The position numbers and the translations under genes were made by a program. From positions 1 to 64,000 of the forward strand of contig CAZMNW010000065.1 in NCBI GenBank assembly GCA_964567755.1: 64,000 bases of DNA. Reading direction: 5' to 3'. Positions 45,265 through 54,561 of the stretch are shown piece after piece. The notes beneath the pieces were generated by a model. It was not told the origin of the DNA and did not search any database. It worked only from the letters and a program-made list of their open reading frames with translations. The stretch is from DASRJW01 sp964567755 (GTDB lineage: Bacteria; Krumholzibacteriota; Krumholzibacteriia; G020349025). Within the stretch, counting starts at the first letter, position 1. Each line of letters begins with the position of its first letter.

Positions 45265-47112
45265 CTACCGGCTCGCCGTCTGCGACGGTACGAACTCCTC
45301 CAGAACTGCACGGCGCAAGAGGGCGGGCGGTAGCAGTCCCTGCGCCAGCACGAAGTCGTTGAACGCCTTGCGGTCGAAACGGTCGCCGAGCGCACGCTCG
45401 GTCAAGCCGCGTGTTTCCAGCAACCGGTTGTAGCCGACGAAGTAGGCTGTCGCCTGAGCCGGGGCCAGGAACGTGTAGCGCTGCACTTCTTGCAACGCCA
45501 TGGCCTCCGAAAGTCCGACGTCCTCGCGCAAAATACGGGTGGCCTGTTCACGCGTGATGTCGCCCAGCTGCAAACCCGGGTCGAGGAAAGCGCGCGCCGC
45601 GCGCATCAGACGGCTTTGCAACGTGATGAGCTGCCCCTCGAGCGGCTCGTATGGCTGCAACTCTGATTCGGCGTAGAGTCCCCAGCCTTCGACGTTGACG
45701 CTGTTGAACGCGAACAGCACCCGCGCCAGCGACACGCCCTTCTCGATGATGGACGCGAACTGCAGCTCGTGGCCCGGGCGGCCTTCGTGCGCCGTCAAGG
45801 TCCAGGACGCGGCTTCGTGGGTGAAGTCGTCGAAGGTGAGCTGCCCCTCCCCCGGTTTGGCGGGAATGCGAAGCGGCAGCACGAACGTACCCATTTCGCC
45901 GGTGTTGCCGATCAAGCGCGGCGGCCGCATGTTGGGTGCCGGAATCGCGGCGCTTTCGGCCTCGCTCGCCAGCTGGATGCGCATGTCGCGCGACGGGAGC
46001 GTCACGATGCCCTCGGCGCGAATGATCTCTTCGATCTCGCGGATGCGAGCCTCGTAGAGCGGGAGGATCGCTTCGCCCACCAGCTGCTGCTTCTTCAGCT
46101 CGCGAATCACCGCACGGTAATCTTGCAGATTCCAACCTTTTTCCTTCGCCACCAGCGGCGCCAGCGTCTGCATTTGGACCTGGATCTCGGCGAACGCCAC
46201 CTGCGCGCGGCTTGTGAGCTCGTCCACCGGCATGTCGACACCGACGCTCTTCAGATTGAAAGCGTACAGCTCGCGCGGCTGGCGGAAATCGGTGCGCGCC
46301 CGCGGCAGAACCTCGGTGCGAATGAACTCGTCGTAGGCAGTGAGCTGCTCCGCCAGCTCCTTGTAGGACTTCTCGTAGCCACCGACTCCATGTTGCTGGA
46401 ACAGCTCCTCGATCCCCTGGATGTAGGCGGCGCTGTTGCCGAGCTCGCGCTCGATCTCGTCCTTGATCGGCGCCAGGAGTCCCGGCACTTGCAGTCGCGA
46501 GCGAATGCGCGCCTCCGCCAGCTCGGCGAGGGGCTGATGACCCTTCTCAGCGCCGGCGTAACGCCGCAACCGCACGATGGCTGCCTTGCGCCGCTCGGCC
46601 GGCACCTGATCGTCCAACAGCGCGCGCAGGCCCTGAAACACCGTGCTCGACACGCTGAAGAATGGCACCGTCAGGCGATTGTTGAGCTCCGTGCCTTCGA
46701 TGTCCTCGTTAGCCGCTTTGATCAGGATCTCGAGGTCTTGCTTCACCGCCGGATCGCCTTCGGTCGTGAGCTTCGCTTGCAGCACCTGCATCGCCTCGCG
46801 CACGGCCGCCAAACGGCGCTCGTCGAACCCCGGCATGAGGTCCATGATCTGCTCGTCGAGGCCCGGCATACCGAAGAAACCCGCCATCTCGGGATTGAAG
46901 CGTGCGAAGACCGCCATCAGCCCTTGGGCATTCTCATTGCTGCGCTCGACCCATGCAGGCGCCGCTGGCGAGCCGGGCTGCGCCGCGGCAAAGGACGCCG
47001 CGAGCGCTTGCACCGCTAACGTGAGAGCGACAACGACGTGGGGGCGGGCGGGTCGCGCCGGGAATCGAAGACCAGACCGGGCGAGCGTGGAAATACAAGC
47101 ATCGCGAGCCAT
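45265..47112 (-). CDS. DUF885-family peptidase, exported
   Basis: A 615-residue exported protein. Signal peptide about 24-44 (HVVVALTLAVQALAASFAAA). The catalytic motif HEGRPGHELQ (His442-Glu443, His448-Glu449) is the DUF885 signature, a zinc-metallopeptidase-like HExxxHE arrangement. The N-terminal helical part and C-terminal helices fit the long M3/M32-like fold of this family. Some members are reported as tripeptidyl or aminopeptidases; the substrate here is unknown. Start ATG 47112 has GAGGAGG eight bases upstream. Confidence 0.85.
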   Translation of the reverse strand: MARDACISTLARSGLRFPARPARPHVVVALTLAVQALAASFAAAQPGSPAAPAWVERSNENAQGLMAVFARFNPEMAGFFGMPGLDEQIMDLMPGFDERRLAAVREAMQVLQAKLTTEGDPAVKQDLEILIKAANEDIEGTELNNRLTVPFFSVSSTVFQGLRALLDDQVPAERRKAAIVRLRRYAGAEKGHQPLAELAEARIRSRLQVPGLLAPIKDEIERELGNSAAYIQGIEELFQQHGVGGYEKSYKELAEQLTAYDEFIRTEVLPRARTDFRQPRELYAFNLKSVGVDMPVDELTSRAQVAFAEIQVQMQTLAPLVAKEKGWNLQDYRAVIRELKKQQLVGEAILPLYEARIREIEEIIRAEGIVTLPSRDMRIQLASEAESAAIPAPNMRPPRLIGNTGEMGTFVLPLRIPAKPGEGQLTFDDFTHEAASWTLTAHEGRPGHELQFASIIEKGVSLARVLFAFNSVNVEGWGLYAESELQPYEPLEGQLITLQSRLMRAARAFLDPGLQLGDITREQATRILREDVGLSEAMALQEVQRYTFLAPAQATAYFVGYNRLLETRGLTERALGDRFDRKAFNDFVLAQGLLPPALLRRAVLEEFVPSQTASR

Positions 47113-47206
47113 GCGGGGAGCCTCCTCGAGCAAGTGCTTGGGCCGGTGGGTGGAAGACGCACCGGGCCGTGCCTGTCCCAACGTGAAATGGAGGCTTCAG
47201 GTTACA

Positions 47207-48715
47207 TCAGATGGTGGGCGAGGAGCGGTCTGTGGCGAGCTCGTGGCGCGCATTTTCGAGGAGCTGCACCGCGGCGCCCGCCAAGGCGAGGTAGAGCCAG
47301 AAGTAACGCTGGAAGGAGAGCTGCAGGAAAATTGCCGTCCCGAGATAGCCGAAGAGGCCGAGCCAGAAGCCGATGGCCAGGTTGGCCAGCTCCGGTTTGG
47401 CGCGCTGCAGTTGCGAGCGCAGCCGCCACAAGCGCGCCGACAACGTGCCGACGATGGCGAGAAACAGGATCGTGCCCACGAGACCGGTTTCCGCCGCCAA
47501 CTCGGCATAGAGACAATGCGAGCGCCGTACTTTGTCGATGCTCTTGAAGGAGATCTCCGGGTTCTCCATGTACTTCATCGAGTAGAATGGCGTGTACTGG
47601 CCCGGCCCGACGCCGAGCACCGGATAGTCCAGAAACACATGGAAAGCGGCCAGCATCTCCGTCAGCCGACCCCGAATGGCGCCATGGCCTTGCACGGTGT
47701 CGCGCTGCGAAAGTAACTGCGGGATGGTGCGCATCGTGTCGATGCGTTCGACGAAACCCGGCGCAGCGATCGTCACCACTCCACCCAACAGCAGGACCCC
47801 GAACACCACTTGCCACCACCGGATGTAGCGCATGGCGATCAACAGCAGCATCATGCCCACCAAGGCCAGGAAGCCGCCACGCGAGTAGGTGATGAAGATA
47901 CCCACGAGCATGAGGAGCAAACAACCGAGCGCCATCAAACGCGCCATGCGCGAGCGCTCGTCGCGGATGCGGAAGAATGCCAGTGGCAGCACGACGATCA
48001 GAATCTGCGCGAAACGGTTGGGGCCACCCGTCGGTCCTGCGGCACGGTTGCCGACGTGGACTGCGGTGCGGTCGCGCCGCGAGACTGGGGCATCGTCCCC
48101 CGGCTCGCGCTCGGTGTTGCGTTGCGCCAGCCCCCCGAACTGGGCACGATGGTTGCCGCTTACTTCCTGATACAGCCCCAAGCTGCTCATGAACGCGCTC
48201 ACCAGCATGAGCGTCCAGATCGCCGCCCGCAGCGTCCCCAGGCTGCGGACCGCGTTCAACAGCAGGAAATACATCAGCACACCCTCGATCAGATAGCCCG
48301 TCACCCACGCGAACGCGATGCGCGTGTCCACGGCCAGGAAGCTCGAGCCCAACAACGAACCGAGGAAAAGGAGCATCAGCATGAAGGTGTAGTCGAGGAC
48401 AAACCCGCCTCGCTTCAACAGATGCACGGCGATCGGGATGCTGAGGAGCGTCGTCACCCCAATGGCCGCCAGCTGCGGGCTGCCGACCAAGCGACCGAGC
48501 AACACCGGCGCGTTCATGTAGGCGAGCGCGAGGAAGAGCAGTGTCCCGGTATTCGGCTTGAGGAAGAGCAGTGTCAGCGCCACCAGGCCGAAGGGGGTGG
48601 CGAGACCCACCGCCACGCCTTGCTGGATGGCGAACACGCTCATCGCCGCCACTCCGACGAGCAGCACCGCCATGAGGCGTTGGCCGAGGAGAACGCCCGG
48701 TTGGGTAGAACTCAT
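47207..48715 (-). CDS. O-antigen ligase / polymerase family membrane protein
   Basis: A 502-residue integral membrane protein with about twelve helices. It has the Wzy_C/O-antigen ligase pattern: a helix with TYSRGGFLALVG near 262-273, and a long periplasmic loop with GVGPGQYTPF and a conserved His (SHCLYAELAAETGLVG). Members join O-antigen or other polysaccharides to lipid carriers, or polymerise them. Start ATG 48715 with GGAG eleven bases upstream. Likely -10 TACAAT at 48767-48772 on this strand. It is divergent from the CotH-like gene. Confidence 0.82.
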   Translation of the reverse strand: MSSTQPGVLLGQRLMAVLLVGVAAMSVFAIQQGVAVGLATPFGLVALTLLFLKPNTGTLLFLALAYMNAPVLLGRLVGSPQLAAIGVTTLLSIPIAVHLLKRGGFVLDYTFMLMLLFLGSLLGSSFLAVDTRIAFAWVTGYLIEGVLMYFLLLNAVRSLGTLRAAIWTLMLVSAFMSSLGLYQEVSGNHRAQFGGLAQRNTEREPGDDAPVSRRDRTAVHVGNRAAGPTGGPNRFAQILIVVLPLAFFRIRDERSRMARLMALGCLLLMLVGIFITYSRGGFLALVGMMLLLIAMRYIRWWQVVFGVLLLGGVVTIAAPGFVERIDTMRTIPQLLSQRDTVQGHGAIRGRLTEMLAAFHVFLDYPVLGVGPGQYTPFYSMKYMENPEISFKSIDKVRRSHCLYAELAAETGLVGTILFLAIVGTLSARLWRLRSQLQRAKPELANLAIGFWLGLFGYLGTAIFLQLSFQRYFWLYLALAGAAVQLLENARHELATDRSSPTI

Positions 48716-49121
48716 GCGAAACGAAACTCCGTGGGAGATTGCCAGCCCTCCATGGCCAGCTTCATGATTGTATCACTCGCGGTTTCAACACTTCGCCACC
48801 GCAGCGACACAAGGAGCCTCACGTCCCAAAGCCGCCTCCGGATGCCCCGAACCAATCGCCAGTGACGCTGTCGGGGCAACTTGCTGCGTCATTTCGCCCA
48901 GCTGGCGCACGCTTGCCGCAACGCCGGTGCCTGTGCACCAGTCCTTGGACGCTGTGCCGAGCTTCCGCATCGCTTGTGTTAGACTTTGAGACGTAATCGC
49001 GCTCCCGCACGGGGCGCTTGCCGAATCGCACCTGTTGCCTCATCCTGCGGCCCTCGCGCCGCCCATGCATCGTGCGCTTCGGAAGAACAATGGCATCCAA
49101 TCTTCGACCAGGGATTTATCC
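48716..49121. promoter_or_regulatory. 406-bp divergent intergenic region
   Basis: No reading frame looks coding. An extended -10 (TGATACAAT, 48767-48775) on the minus strand suits the O-antigen ligase gene (leader about 45 nt), with a poor -35. On the plus strand TGTTAGACT (48977-48985) resembles an extended -10 for the CotH-like gene. The remainder is unremarkable. Confidence 0.4.
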
Positions 49122-51758
49122 ATGCGCTTCGATCTCACGCATCTGCCTGCCCTGATCACCAGACCGTGGAAATATGGTTCGACCCAGCGCAGGGCTTGGA
49201 TCGCCATCGTCGTGTTGGCGGTCGCCTTCGCCGGCACCAGCTTGGGCAGCATGTATTACGGCATGACGCTGTTCAAGACACGCCGTGCGGAGAGCTTGGA
49301 CCAGATGTTGGAGAACTTGTTGGCCACCAAGTTGGCCGTGATTCCGCATTGGGTGCAGGGGCAATTCTTCGCGCGGCCAGCGCGGTTCGCCATCTCGATG
49401 CAGCCCAACGACTACGCCACGCTGGCGCAGAAGCGCGACGTCGCGCTGCAGAAGGGCATCCTGACCTCGGGAGCCGATGAGTTCGTTCCGGCCTTCATCC
49501 AGCACGGCGACAAGACCGCCGAGGTGCGCATGCGTTTGAAGGGAGACTGGACCGATCATCTCCTGGGTGCCAAATGGTCTTTCCGCGTCAAGGTGAAGGG
49601 CGAACAGACGCTGCTCGGCATGAAACAGTTCTCCCTGCACCATCCCCGCGCGCGCAATTTCGCCTACGAGTGGCTGTTCCACCGGGCGCTCGAACGCGAG
49701 GATATCCTCGGCTTACGCTACGAGTTCGTCGAGGTCTCGCTCAATGACAAGAATCTCGGTGTCTACGCCCTCGAGGAGCACTTCGAGAAGCGCCTCATCG
49801 AGAGCCAGCGGCGTCGGGAGGGCCCCATCGTCAAAATGAACGAAGAGCTCCTGTGGGCCGATCGGGCTGCCACTCCGCGCACCGTGGCGATGAGCCCCAC
49901 CGGGATTCAATCCGAGCAGGCGGCCTACGTCGATGCCTTCGGCGTCGAATCGATGCTGGACAACCCAACCATGTACAAGCGTTTCAGGCTCGCCGGCAGC
50001 CTGCTCGAATCGGTCCGCAGCGGTGACTTGCCCGCACACAAAGTGTTCGACGTGCAGCGTCTGGCCACGTACTTCGCCGTCTGCGATCTCCTCGGCAGCA
50101 GTCACGCCGTCGTCTGGCACAACATGCGCTTCTACTACAACCCGGTGACGGCGCTGCTCGAGCCCATCGGTTTCGACGCCAACGCCGGCAAGAAGACCGT
50201 GACCCCGCATGGCGCCATGCGCGACTGGGAGAGCGCCTCACGCAAGTTCAAGGATGTCGTTTTCAGCGATCCGATCTTCAGTGCGGAATACACACGCGCG
50301 CTGGAGCGGGTGTCGAAAGCCGGCTACCTCGAGTCCCTCCTCGACGAGACACGCGCCGATCTCGAGCACCAGCTCACGATCCTGTACAAGGAATTCCCGT
50401 ACTTCCACTTCTCCAAGTCGGTGTTCGAACACAATCGCGACGTCATCATGGCGGCACTCCAACCGGCCAAGGGGCTGCACGCCTACGCGCAGAACCGCAC
50501 CAGCGCGGCCCTCGAGATCGAGGTCGGCAATATTCAAGGCATGCCGATCGAGGTGGAAAGCGTCAGCTTCCGCGATTCGTTGACCTTGCGCCCGAGCGAG
50601 CCAATCATCCTGGCTCCCAAGGTGCAAGCGATGCCCGTTGCGCACCGTGTGATCCAACTGCCGTTGCCGGCGGACTTCCCCGCAGACGTGCAGCTCGCGC
50701 GCGACCTCGACATTCACTATCGGATCGTGGGTTCTTCCACCGCGCGCACCGACCCAGTCTTCGCCTGGCCGCGCCAGGCCGGCGACATCCTCGCCGCCGA
50801 CCTCGCCCGCCAAGACTCGAACGTGGGCAAGCTGCCGTGCTTCGCGGTGGATGAAGCAAACAAGCGCATCGCGCTGCGCCCGGGCCGCTGGCAGCTCGAC
50901 GAGAGCGTGCTGATTCCAGCCGGCTACGACGTCATCGCCGGCGAGGACACCGAGCTATTCCTGGGTCCGGACGTCACGATTCTTTCGTACTCGAGACTGG
51001 ATTGGCACGGGAGCGCCGAAGCACCCGTGGTCATCCGGTCCGATGGGCGTGGCCGCGGGATCGTCATCGCCAAAGCCGGCAAGGAATCGGTCCTCGACCA
51101 CGTGCATTTCCTTGGTCTCGCGAACCCCAGCCGCAACGGCTGGGAAGTGACGAGTGCGGTCACGTTTTACGAATCGCCGGCCAAGTTCACCAACTGTGTC
51201 TTCGCCGACAACAACTGTGAAGATGCGCTCAACATGATTCGCACCGAATACACGCTCGAGAACTGCCTGTTCGCCAATACGAAATCCGACGCCTTCGACG
51301 CCGACTTCGCCAACGGCCGCGTCCTCGGCTGCCGGTTCATGAACTGCGGCAACGACGCGGTCGATACCTCGGGCAGCATCTCCGAGGTCGTCGATCTGCA
51401 CGTCGAAGGCACCGGCGACAAGGGTCTGTCTGCCGGCGAGAACAGCCGTATGACCGCACGCAACGTCGACCTCCAGGACACGGCCATCGGCATGGCGAGC
51501 AAGGACAACTCTGAGTTCCACATCGATGGGGTCCGCATCCGCGGCAGCGAGGTCGGATTGACCTTGTACCAGAAGAAACCCGAGTTCGGCCCGGCCTCGA
51601 TGGACGTGACCGGTTTGAGCATGACCGGGGTCACCGTGCCGTATCTCATCGAGCAGAACTCCAAGCTCGTGGTCGAGGGCACCGCCATCGCCCCGAACCG
51701 CAGCAAGGTCAAAGACGAGCTCTACGGCAAGCGTTACGGCAGGGCCACGCGCCGCTGA
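49122..51758 (+). CDS. Membrane-anchored CotH-like kinase fused to parallel beta-helix
   Basis: About 878 residues. One N-terminal membrane segment (AWIAIVVLAVAFAGTSLG, about 25-42), then a CotH-type region: KGDWTDHLLGAKWSFRVKVK, FVEVSLNDKNLGVYALEEHF, GPIVKMNEELLW. CotH proteins are atypical secreted protein kinases known from spore coats and other surface systems. After a linker, residues 650-830 form a right-handed beta-helix of short repeats (TNCVFADNNCEDALNM, ENCLFANTKSDAFDAD, GCRFMNCGNDAVDTSG). The start is uncertain; 49122 has AGGGA seven bases upstream, and the frame is open to 49035. Confidence 0.75.
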   Translation: MRFDLTHLPALITRPWKYGSTQRRAWIAIVVLAVAFAGTSLGSMYYGMTLFKTRRAESLDQMLENLLATKLAVIPHWVQGQFFARPARFAISMQPNDYATLAQKRDVALQKGILTSGADEFVPAFIQHGDKTAEVRMRLKGDWTDHLLGAKWSFRVKVKGEQTLLGMKQFSLHHPRARNFAYEWLFHRALEREDILGLRYEFVEVSLNDKNLGVYALEEHFEKRLIESQRRREGPIVKMNEELLWADRAATPRTVAMSPTGIQSEQAAYVDAFGVESMLDNPTMYKRFRLAGSLLESVRSGDLPAHKVFDVQRLATYFAVCDLLGSSHAVVWHNMRFYYNPVTALLEPIGFDANAGKKTVTPHGAMRDWESASRKFKDVVFSDPIFSAEYTRALERVSKAGYLESLLDETRADLEHQLTILYKEFPYFHFSKSVFEHNRDVIMAALQPAKGLHAYAQNRTSAALEIEVGNIQGMPIEVESVSFRDSLTLRPSEPIILAPKVQAMPVAHRVIQLPLPADFPADVQLARDLDIHYRIVGSSTARTDPVFAWPRQAGDILAADLARQDSNVGKLPCFAVDEANKRIALRPGRWQLDESVLIPAGYDVIAGEDTELFLGPDVTILSYSRLDWHGSAEAPVVIRSDGRGRGIVIAKAGKESVLDHVHFLGLANPSRNGWEVTSAVTFYESPAKFTNCVFADNNCEDALNMIRTEYTLENCLFANTKSDAFDADFANGRVLGCRFMNCGNDAVDTSGSISEVVDLHVEGTGDKGLSAGENSRMTARNVDLQDTAIGMASKDNSEFHIDGVRIRGSEVGLTLYQKKPEFGPASMDVTGLSMTGVTVPYLIEQNSKLVVEGTAIAPNRSKVKDELYGKRYGRATRR

Positions 51759-51788
51759 GACGGTTGCTTCTCTACACAGACCATTCCA

Positions 51789-51814
51789 CGCGGCGGTGCA
51801 CTCGCATCGCCGCG
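51789..51814 (+). terminator. GC-rich hairpin after the CotH-like gene
   Basis: A 7-bp inverted repeat (CGCGGCG at 51789-51795, CGCCGCG at 51808-51814, 12-nt loop) 30 bases after the stop at 51758. No T-run, so only a possible terminator. Confidence 0.3.
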
Positions 51815-51820
51815 GTCTGC

Positions 51821-51849
51821 TTTCGCCGCATGTCCCGATCTGCTAGATT
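51821..51849 (+). promoter_or_regulatory. Putative promoter with almost no leader, M14 peptidase gene
   Basis: TTTCGC (51821-51826) and TAGATT (51844-51849, preceded by TGC) are separated by 17 bases. The -10 ends nine bases before the ATG at 51859, so the transcript would be leaderless or have one to three extra bases; the weak ribosome-binding site agrees. Confidence 0.45.
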
Positions 51850-51858
51850 GAGCCTCGA

Positions 51859-54453
51859 ATGAAGCACTTCGTCACCCTGCTCGCGGCCCTTCTCGTCGGG
51901 GCTTCGCCCGCTGCGGCCGGTGGCACTGAACTGCGCGACTACTTGCCTGCCGGCGTCGCTTACGACCCCGCAGTCCCCACACCCGAATCCGTGCTCGGAT
52001 TCCAAGTCGGTGACTGGCATGCCGGTCCCGAACAGATCGCCACGTACGCTCGCGGCCTCGCCCATTCGAACGCGCGCGTGCGTCTCGAGGAAACGGGGCG
52101 CACCCACGAACAGAAACCGCTCCTCCTGCTCACGATTACGTCGCCGTCGAATCATTCCCGACTGGACGCGATCCGCGCCGAGCACGTCGCGCGGACTCGG
52201 CCCGGGGCCGCGGCCGATGACGCCGAATCTCCCATCGTTGTCTGGCTCGGCTACAGCGTGCACGGCAACGAGGCGAGCGGCGCCAACGCCTCGCTCCTCG
52301 TCGCCTATCACTTGGCCGCCGCGCAAGGAGAAGAGATCGAGCAGCTCCTGGAGCACACCATCGTTCTCCTCGATCCCATGCTCAATCCCGACGGACTACA
52401 GCGATTCGCCACCTGGGCCAACATGCACCGCGGCATGCAGCTCGTGGGCGAGTCTATGCATCGCGAGCATCAGGAAGGTTGGCCGAGTGGCAGGACGAAC
52501 CATTATTGGTTCGATCTCAATCGGGACTGGCTCCCGGCGCAGCATCCCGAATCGCGGGCGCGCTTGCGGGTGTTCCACCACTGGAAGCCCAATGTCCTGG
52601 CGGATTTCCACGAGATGGAATCCAACTCGACGTTCTTCTTTCAACCGGGCGTCCCGAGCCGCAGGCATCCTCTCACACCCGAACGCAATGTCGAGCTCAC
52701 GCACGCCATCGCCAAGTTCCACGCACGTGCCCTCGACGCCGAGCGCCGGCTCTATTACTCGGAGGAACGTTTCGACGACTACTACTACGGCAAGGGTTCG
52801 ACTTACCCCGACGTGAACGGCGCGGTCGGCATTCTGTTCGAGCAGGCGAGCGCCCGTGGCCACTTGCAAGACACCGAGCATGGCCCGCTCGGCTTCCCGT
52901 TCGCCATCCGCAATCAGTTCATCACCTCGCTATCGACCCTGCAAGGTGCATTCGCCGAGCGGCGCAATCTCCTGCGCTACCAGCACGAATTCTTCGCCGG
53001 TGCCGGCAAGCTCGCCTCGACCGACCGCGTCAAGGGCTACGTGTTCGGCTCCGCGGCGGACGGTGCGAGTGCAACATTCATGCTGCAAATCCTTCAAGCG
53101 CACAAAATCGAGGTGTATGCGCTGGCGCGCGCGTACGAACAGGATGGGCACCGATTCGAACCGGGCTCGGCCTACGTGGTGCCGCTGGCCCAGCCACAGT
53201 ATCGCTTGGCTCGGTCGCTGTTCGAACGCCGGACGAGCTTCACCGACAGCTTGTTCTACGACATCTCGGCGTGGACGCTGCCGCTCGCCGCCGGCGTCGC
53301 GTGCGCCGAGCTCGGCCGTTCACCCGATGCGCTGTTGGGCGCCCGCATCGAACGGGGCGATCTGGTCACGCTCCCCGAACAGCCGGCACCTGCTCCAGAG
53401 CCCCCCTATGCCTACGCATTTGGCTGGAGCGAGTACTACGCGCCGCGCGCATTGTTCCGGCTGCAGCGCGCCGGGATCCGCACGCAGGTGGCGACGCAAC
53501 CCTTCACCGCCACCACGGTGGATTCGTCGATCGCGTTCGAACGCGGCACGATCGTCGTTCCAGCAGTGCGCGGGCAGCCCCCTGCATTCGGCAGGATCGC
53601 GCCACTGATGCGCGACATCGCCCGCTTGGACGGTGTCGACGTCCACTCGCTCTCGACTGGCTTGACGCCGACGACGGCCGTCGACCTCGGCAGTCCCTCG
53701 TTTCAGGTGCTCACCCAACCCAAGCCACTCTTGATCGTAGGCTCTGGTGTCGATGCCAATGCCGCCGGCGAGATCTGGCATCTTCTGGATCGCAGGTTCG
53801 ACGTGCCGTTGCCGTTGATCACGGCCTCCGATCTGGATGTCGCCGATCTGCCGCACTTCACGCACGTCATCTGCGTCGACGGCAACTACGACACGTTGGA
53901 CACTGCGAAGGCAGAGGCGCTCGAGCGCTGGATTCGCAACGGGGGTGTGTTCGTCGCCATGGGTCGGGCGGCCGAGTGGGTGTCCAAGAAGAAATGGTTG
54001 AAGGTGGAGTTCGACAAGGAAGACGAAACCGGAGCGGCGACCGCTGGGCAGCGCTTCCCTTACGCCGAGCACGAGGATCGTGCCGGCGCCCGCATCATCA
54101 GCGGCGCCATCTTCGCCGTCGATCTCGATCGCACCCATCCACTCGGCTTCGGCTTCCCCGACGATCGGCTCGCCGTCTTCCGCGACCACCGATTATTCAT
54201 GCGGCCGAGCGCCAATCCCTACACCACGGTGGCCCGCTATGCGGCGCAGCCATTGCTCTCGGGCTACATTTCGAAACCAACCCTCGCCCGGCTCGACAGC
54301 ACTGCCTCCGTCATCGCCGATCGGCTCGGCCAGGGCGCGGTCATCCTTCTCCTCGACAACCCCAGCTTCCGCGGCTTCTGGTTCGGCACCGACAAGCTGT
54401 TCCTCAACGCCCTCTTCTTCGGCTCCATCCTGGAGCGCACCGAGCCGGAGTGA
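51859..54453 (+). CDS. Secreted M14-family zinc carboxypeptidase
   Basis: An 864-residue exported metallocarboxypeptidase. Signal peptide 1-20. Zinc ligands are His135 and Glu138 in HGNEASG and His251 in ADFHEM; substrate-binding Asn221-Arg222 are in DLNRDW, and the catalytic base is Glu328 in VGILFEQ. The C-terminal 450 residues form an extra domain (a class I glutamine-amidotransferase-like or Ig region, with KPLLIVGSGVDANAAGEIWHLL) of unclear role, which makes the protein longer than classical M14 enzymes. It should trim peptides outside the cell. A 108-bp gap precedes the kinase gene. Confidence 0.88.
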   Translation: MKHFVTLLAALLVGASPAAAGGTELRDYLPAGVAYDPAVPTPESVLGFQVGDWHAGPEQIATYARGLAHSNARVRLEETGRTHEQKPLLLLTITSPSNHSRLDAIRAEHVARTRPGAAADDAESPIVVWLGYSVHGNEASGANASLLVAYHLAAAQGEEIEQLLEHTIVLLDPMLNPDGLQRFATWANMHRGMQLVGESMHREHQEGWPSGRTNHYWFDLNRDWLPAQHPESRARLRVFHHWKPNVLADFHEMESNSTFFFQPGVPSRRHPLTPERNVELTHAIAKFHARALDAERRLYYSEERFDDYYYGKGSTYPDVNGAVGILFEQASARGHLQDTEHGPLGFPFAIRNQFITSLSTLQGAFAERRNLLRYQHEFFAGAGKLASTDRVKGYVFGSAADGASATFMLQILQAHKIEVYALARAYEQDGHRFEPGSAYVVPLAQPQYRLARSLFERRTSFTDSLFYDISAWTLPLAAGVACAELGRSPDALLGARIERGDLVTLPEQPAPAPEPPYAYAFGWSEYYAPRALFRLQRAGIRTQVATQPFTATTVDSSIAFERGTIVVPAVRGQPPAFGRIAPLMRDIARLDGVDVHSLSTGLTPTTAVDLGSPSFQVLTQPKPLLIVGSGVDANAAGEIWHLLDRRFDVPLPLITASDLDVADLPHFTHVICVDGNYDTLDTAKAEALERWIRNGGVFVAMGRAAEWVSKKKWLKVEFDKEDETGAATAGQRFPYAEHEDRAGARIISGAIFAVDLDRTHPLGFGFPDDRLAVFRDHRLFMRPSANPYTTVARYAAQPLLSGYISKPTLARLDSTASVIADRLGQGAVILLLDNPSFRGFWFGTDKLFLNALFFGSILERTEPE

Positions 54454-54561
54454 TTTCGCTACCAAGCTGCGCGCCAGATTGGACCTGAATCGCCGACTGC
54501 GGCATGCTAAGATCATCGAGTTCTGGAGTTCGCCGTCTTCATCCTCGAGGGAGCCGCGTTC

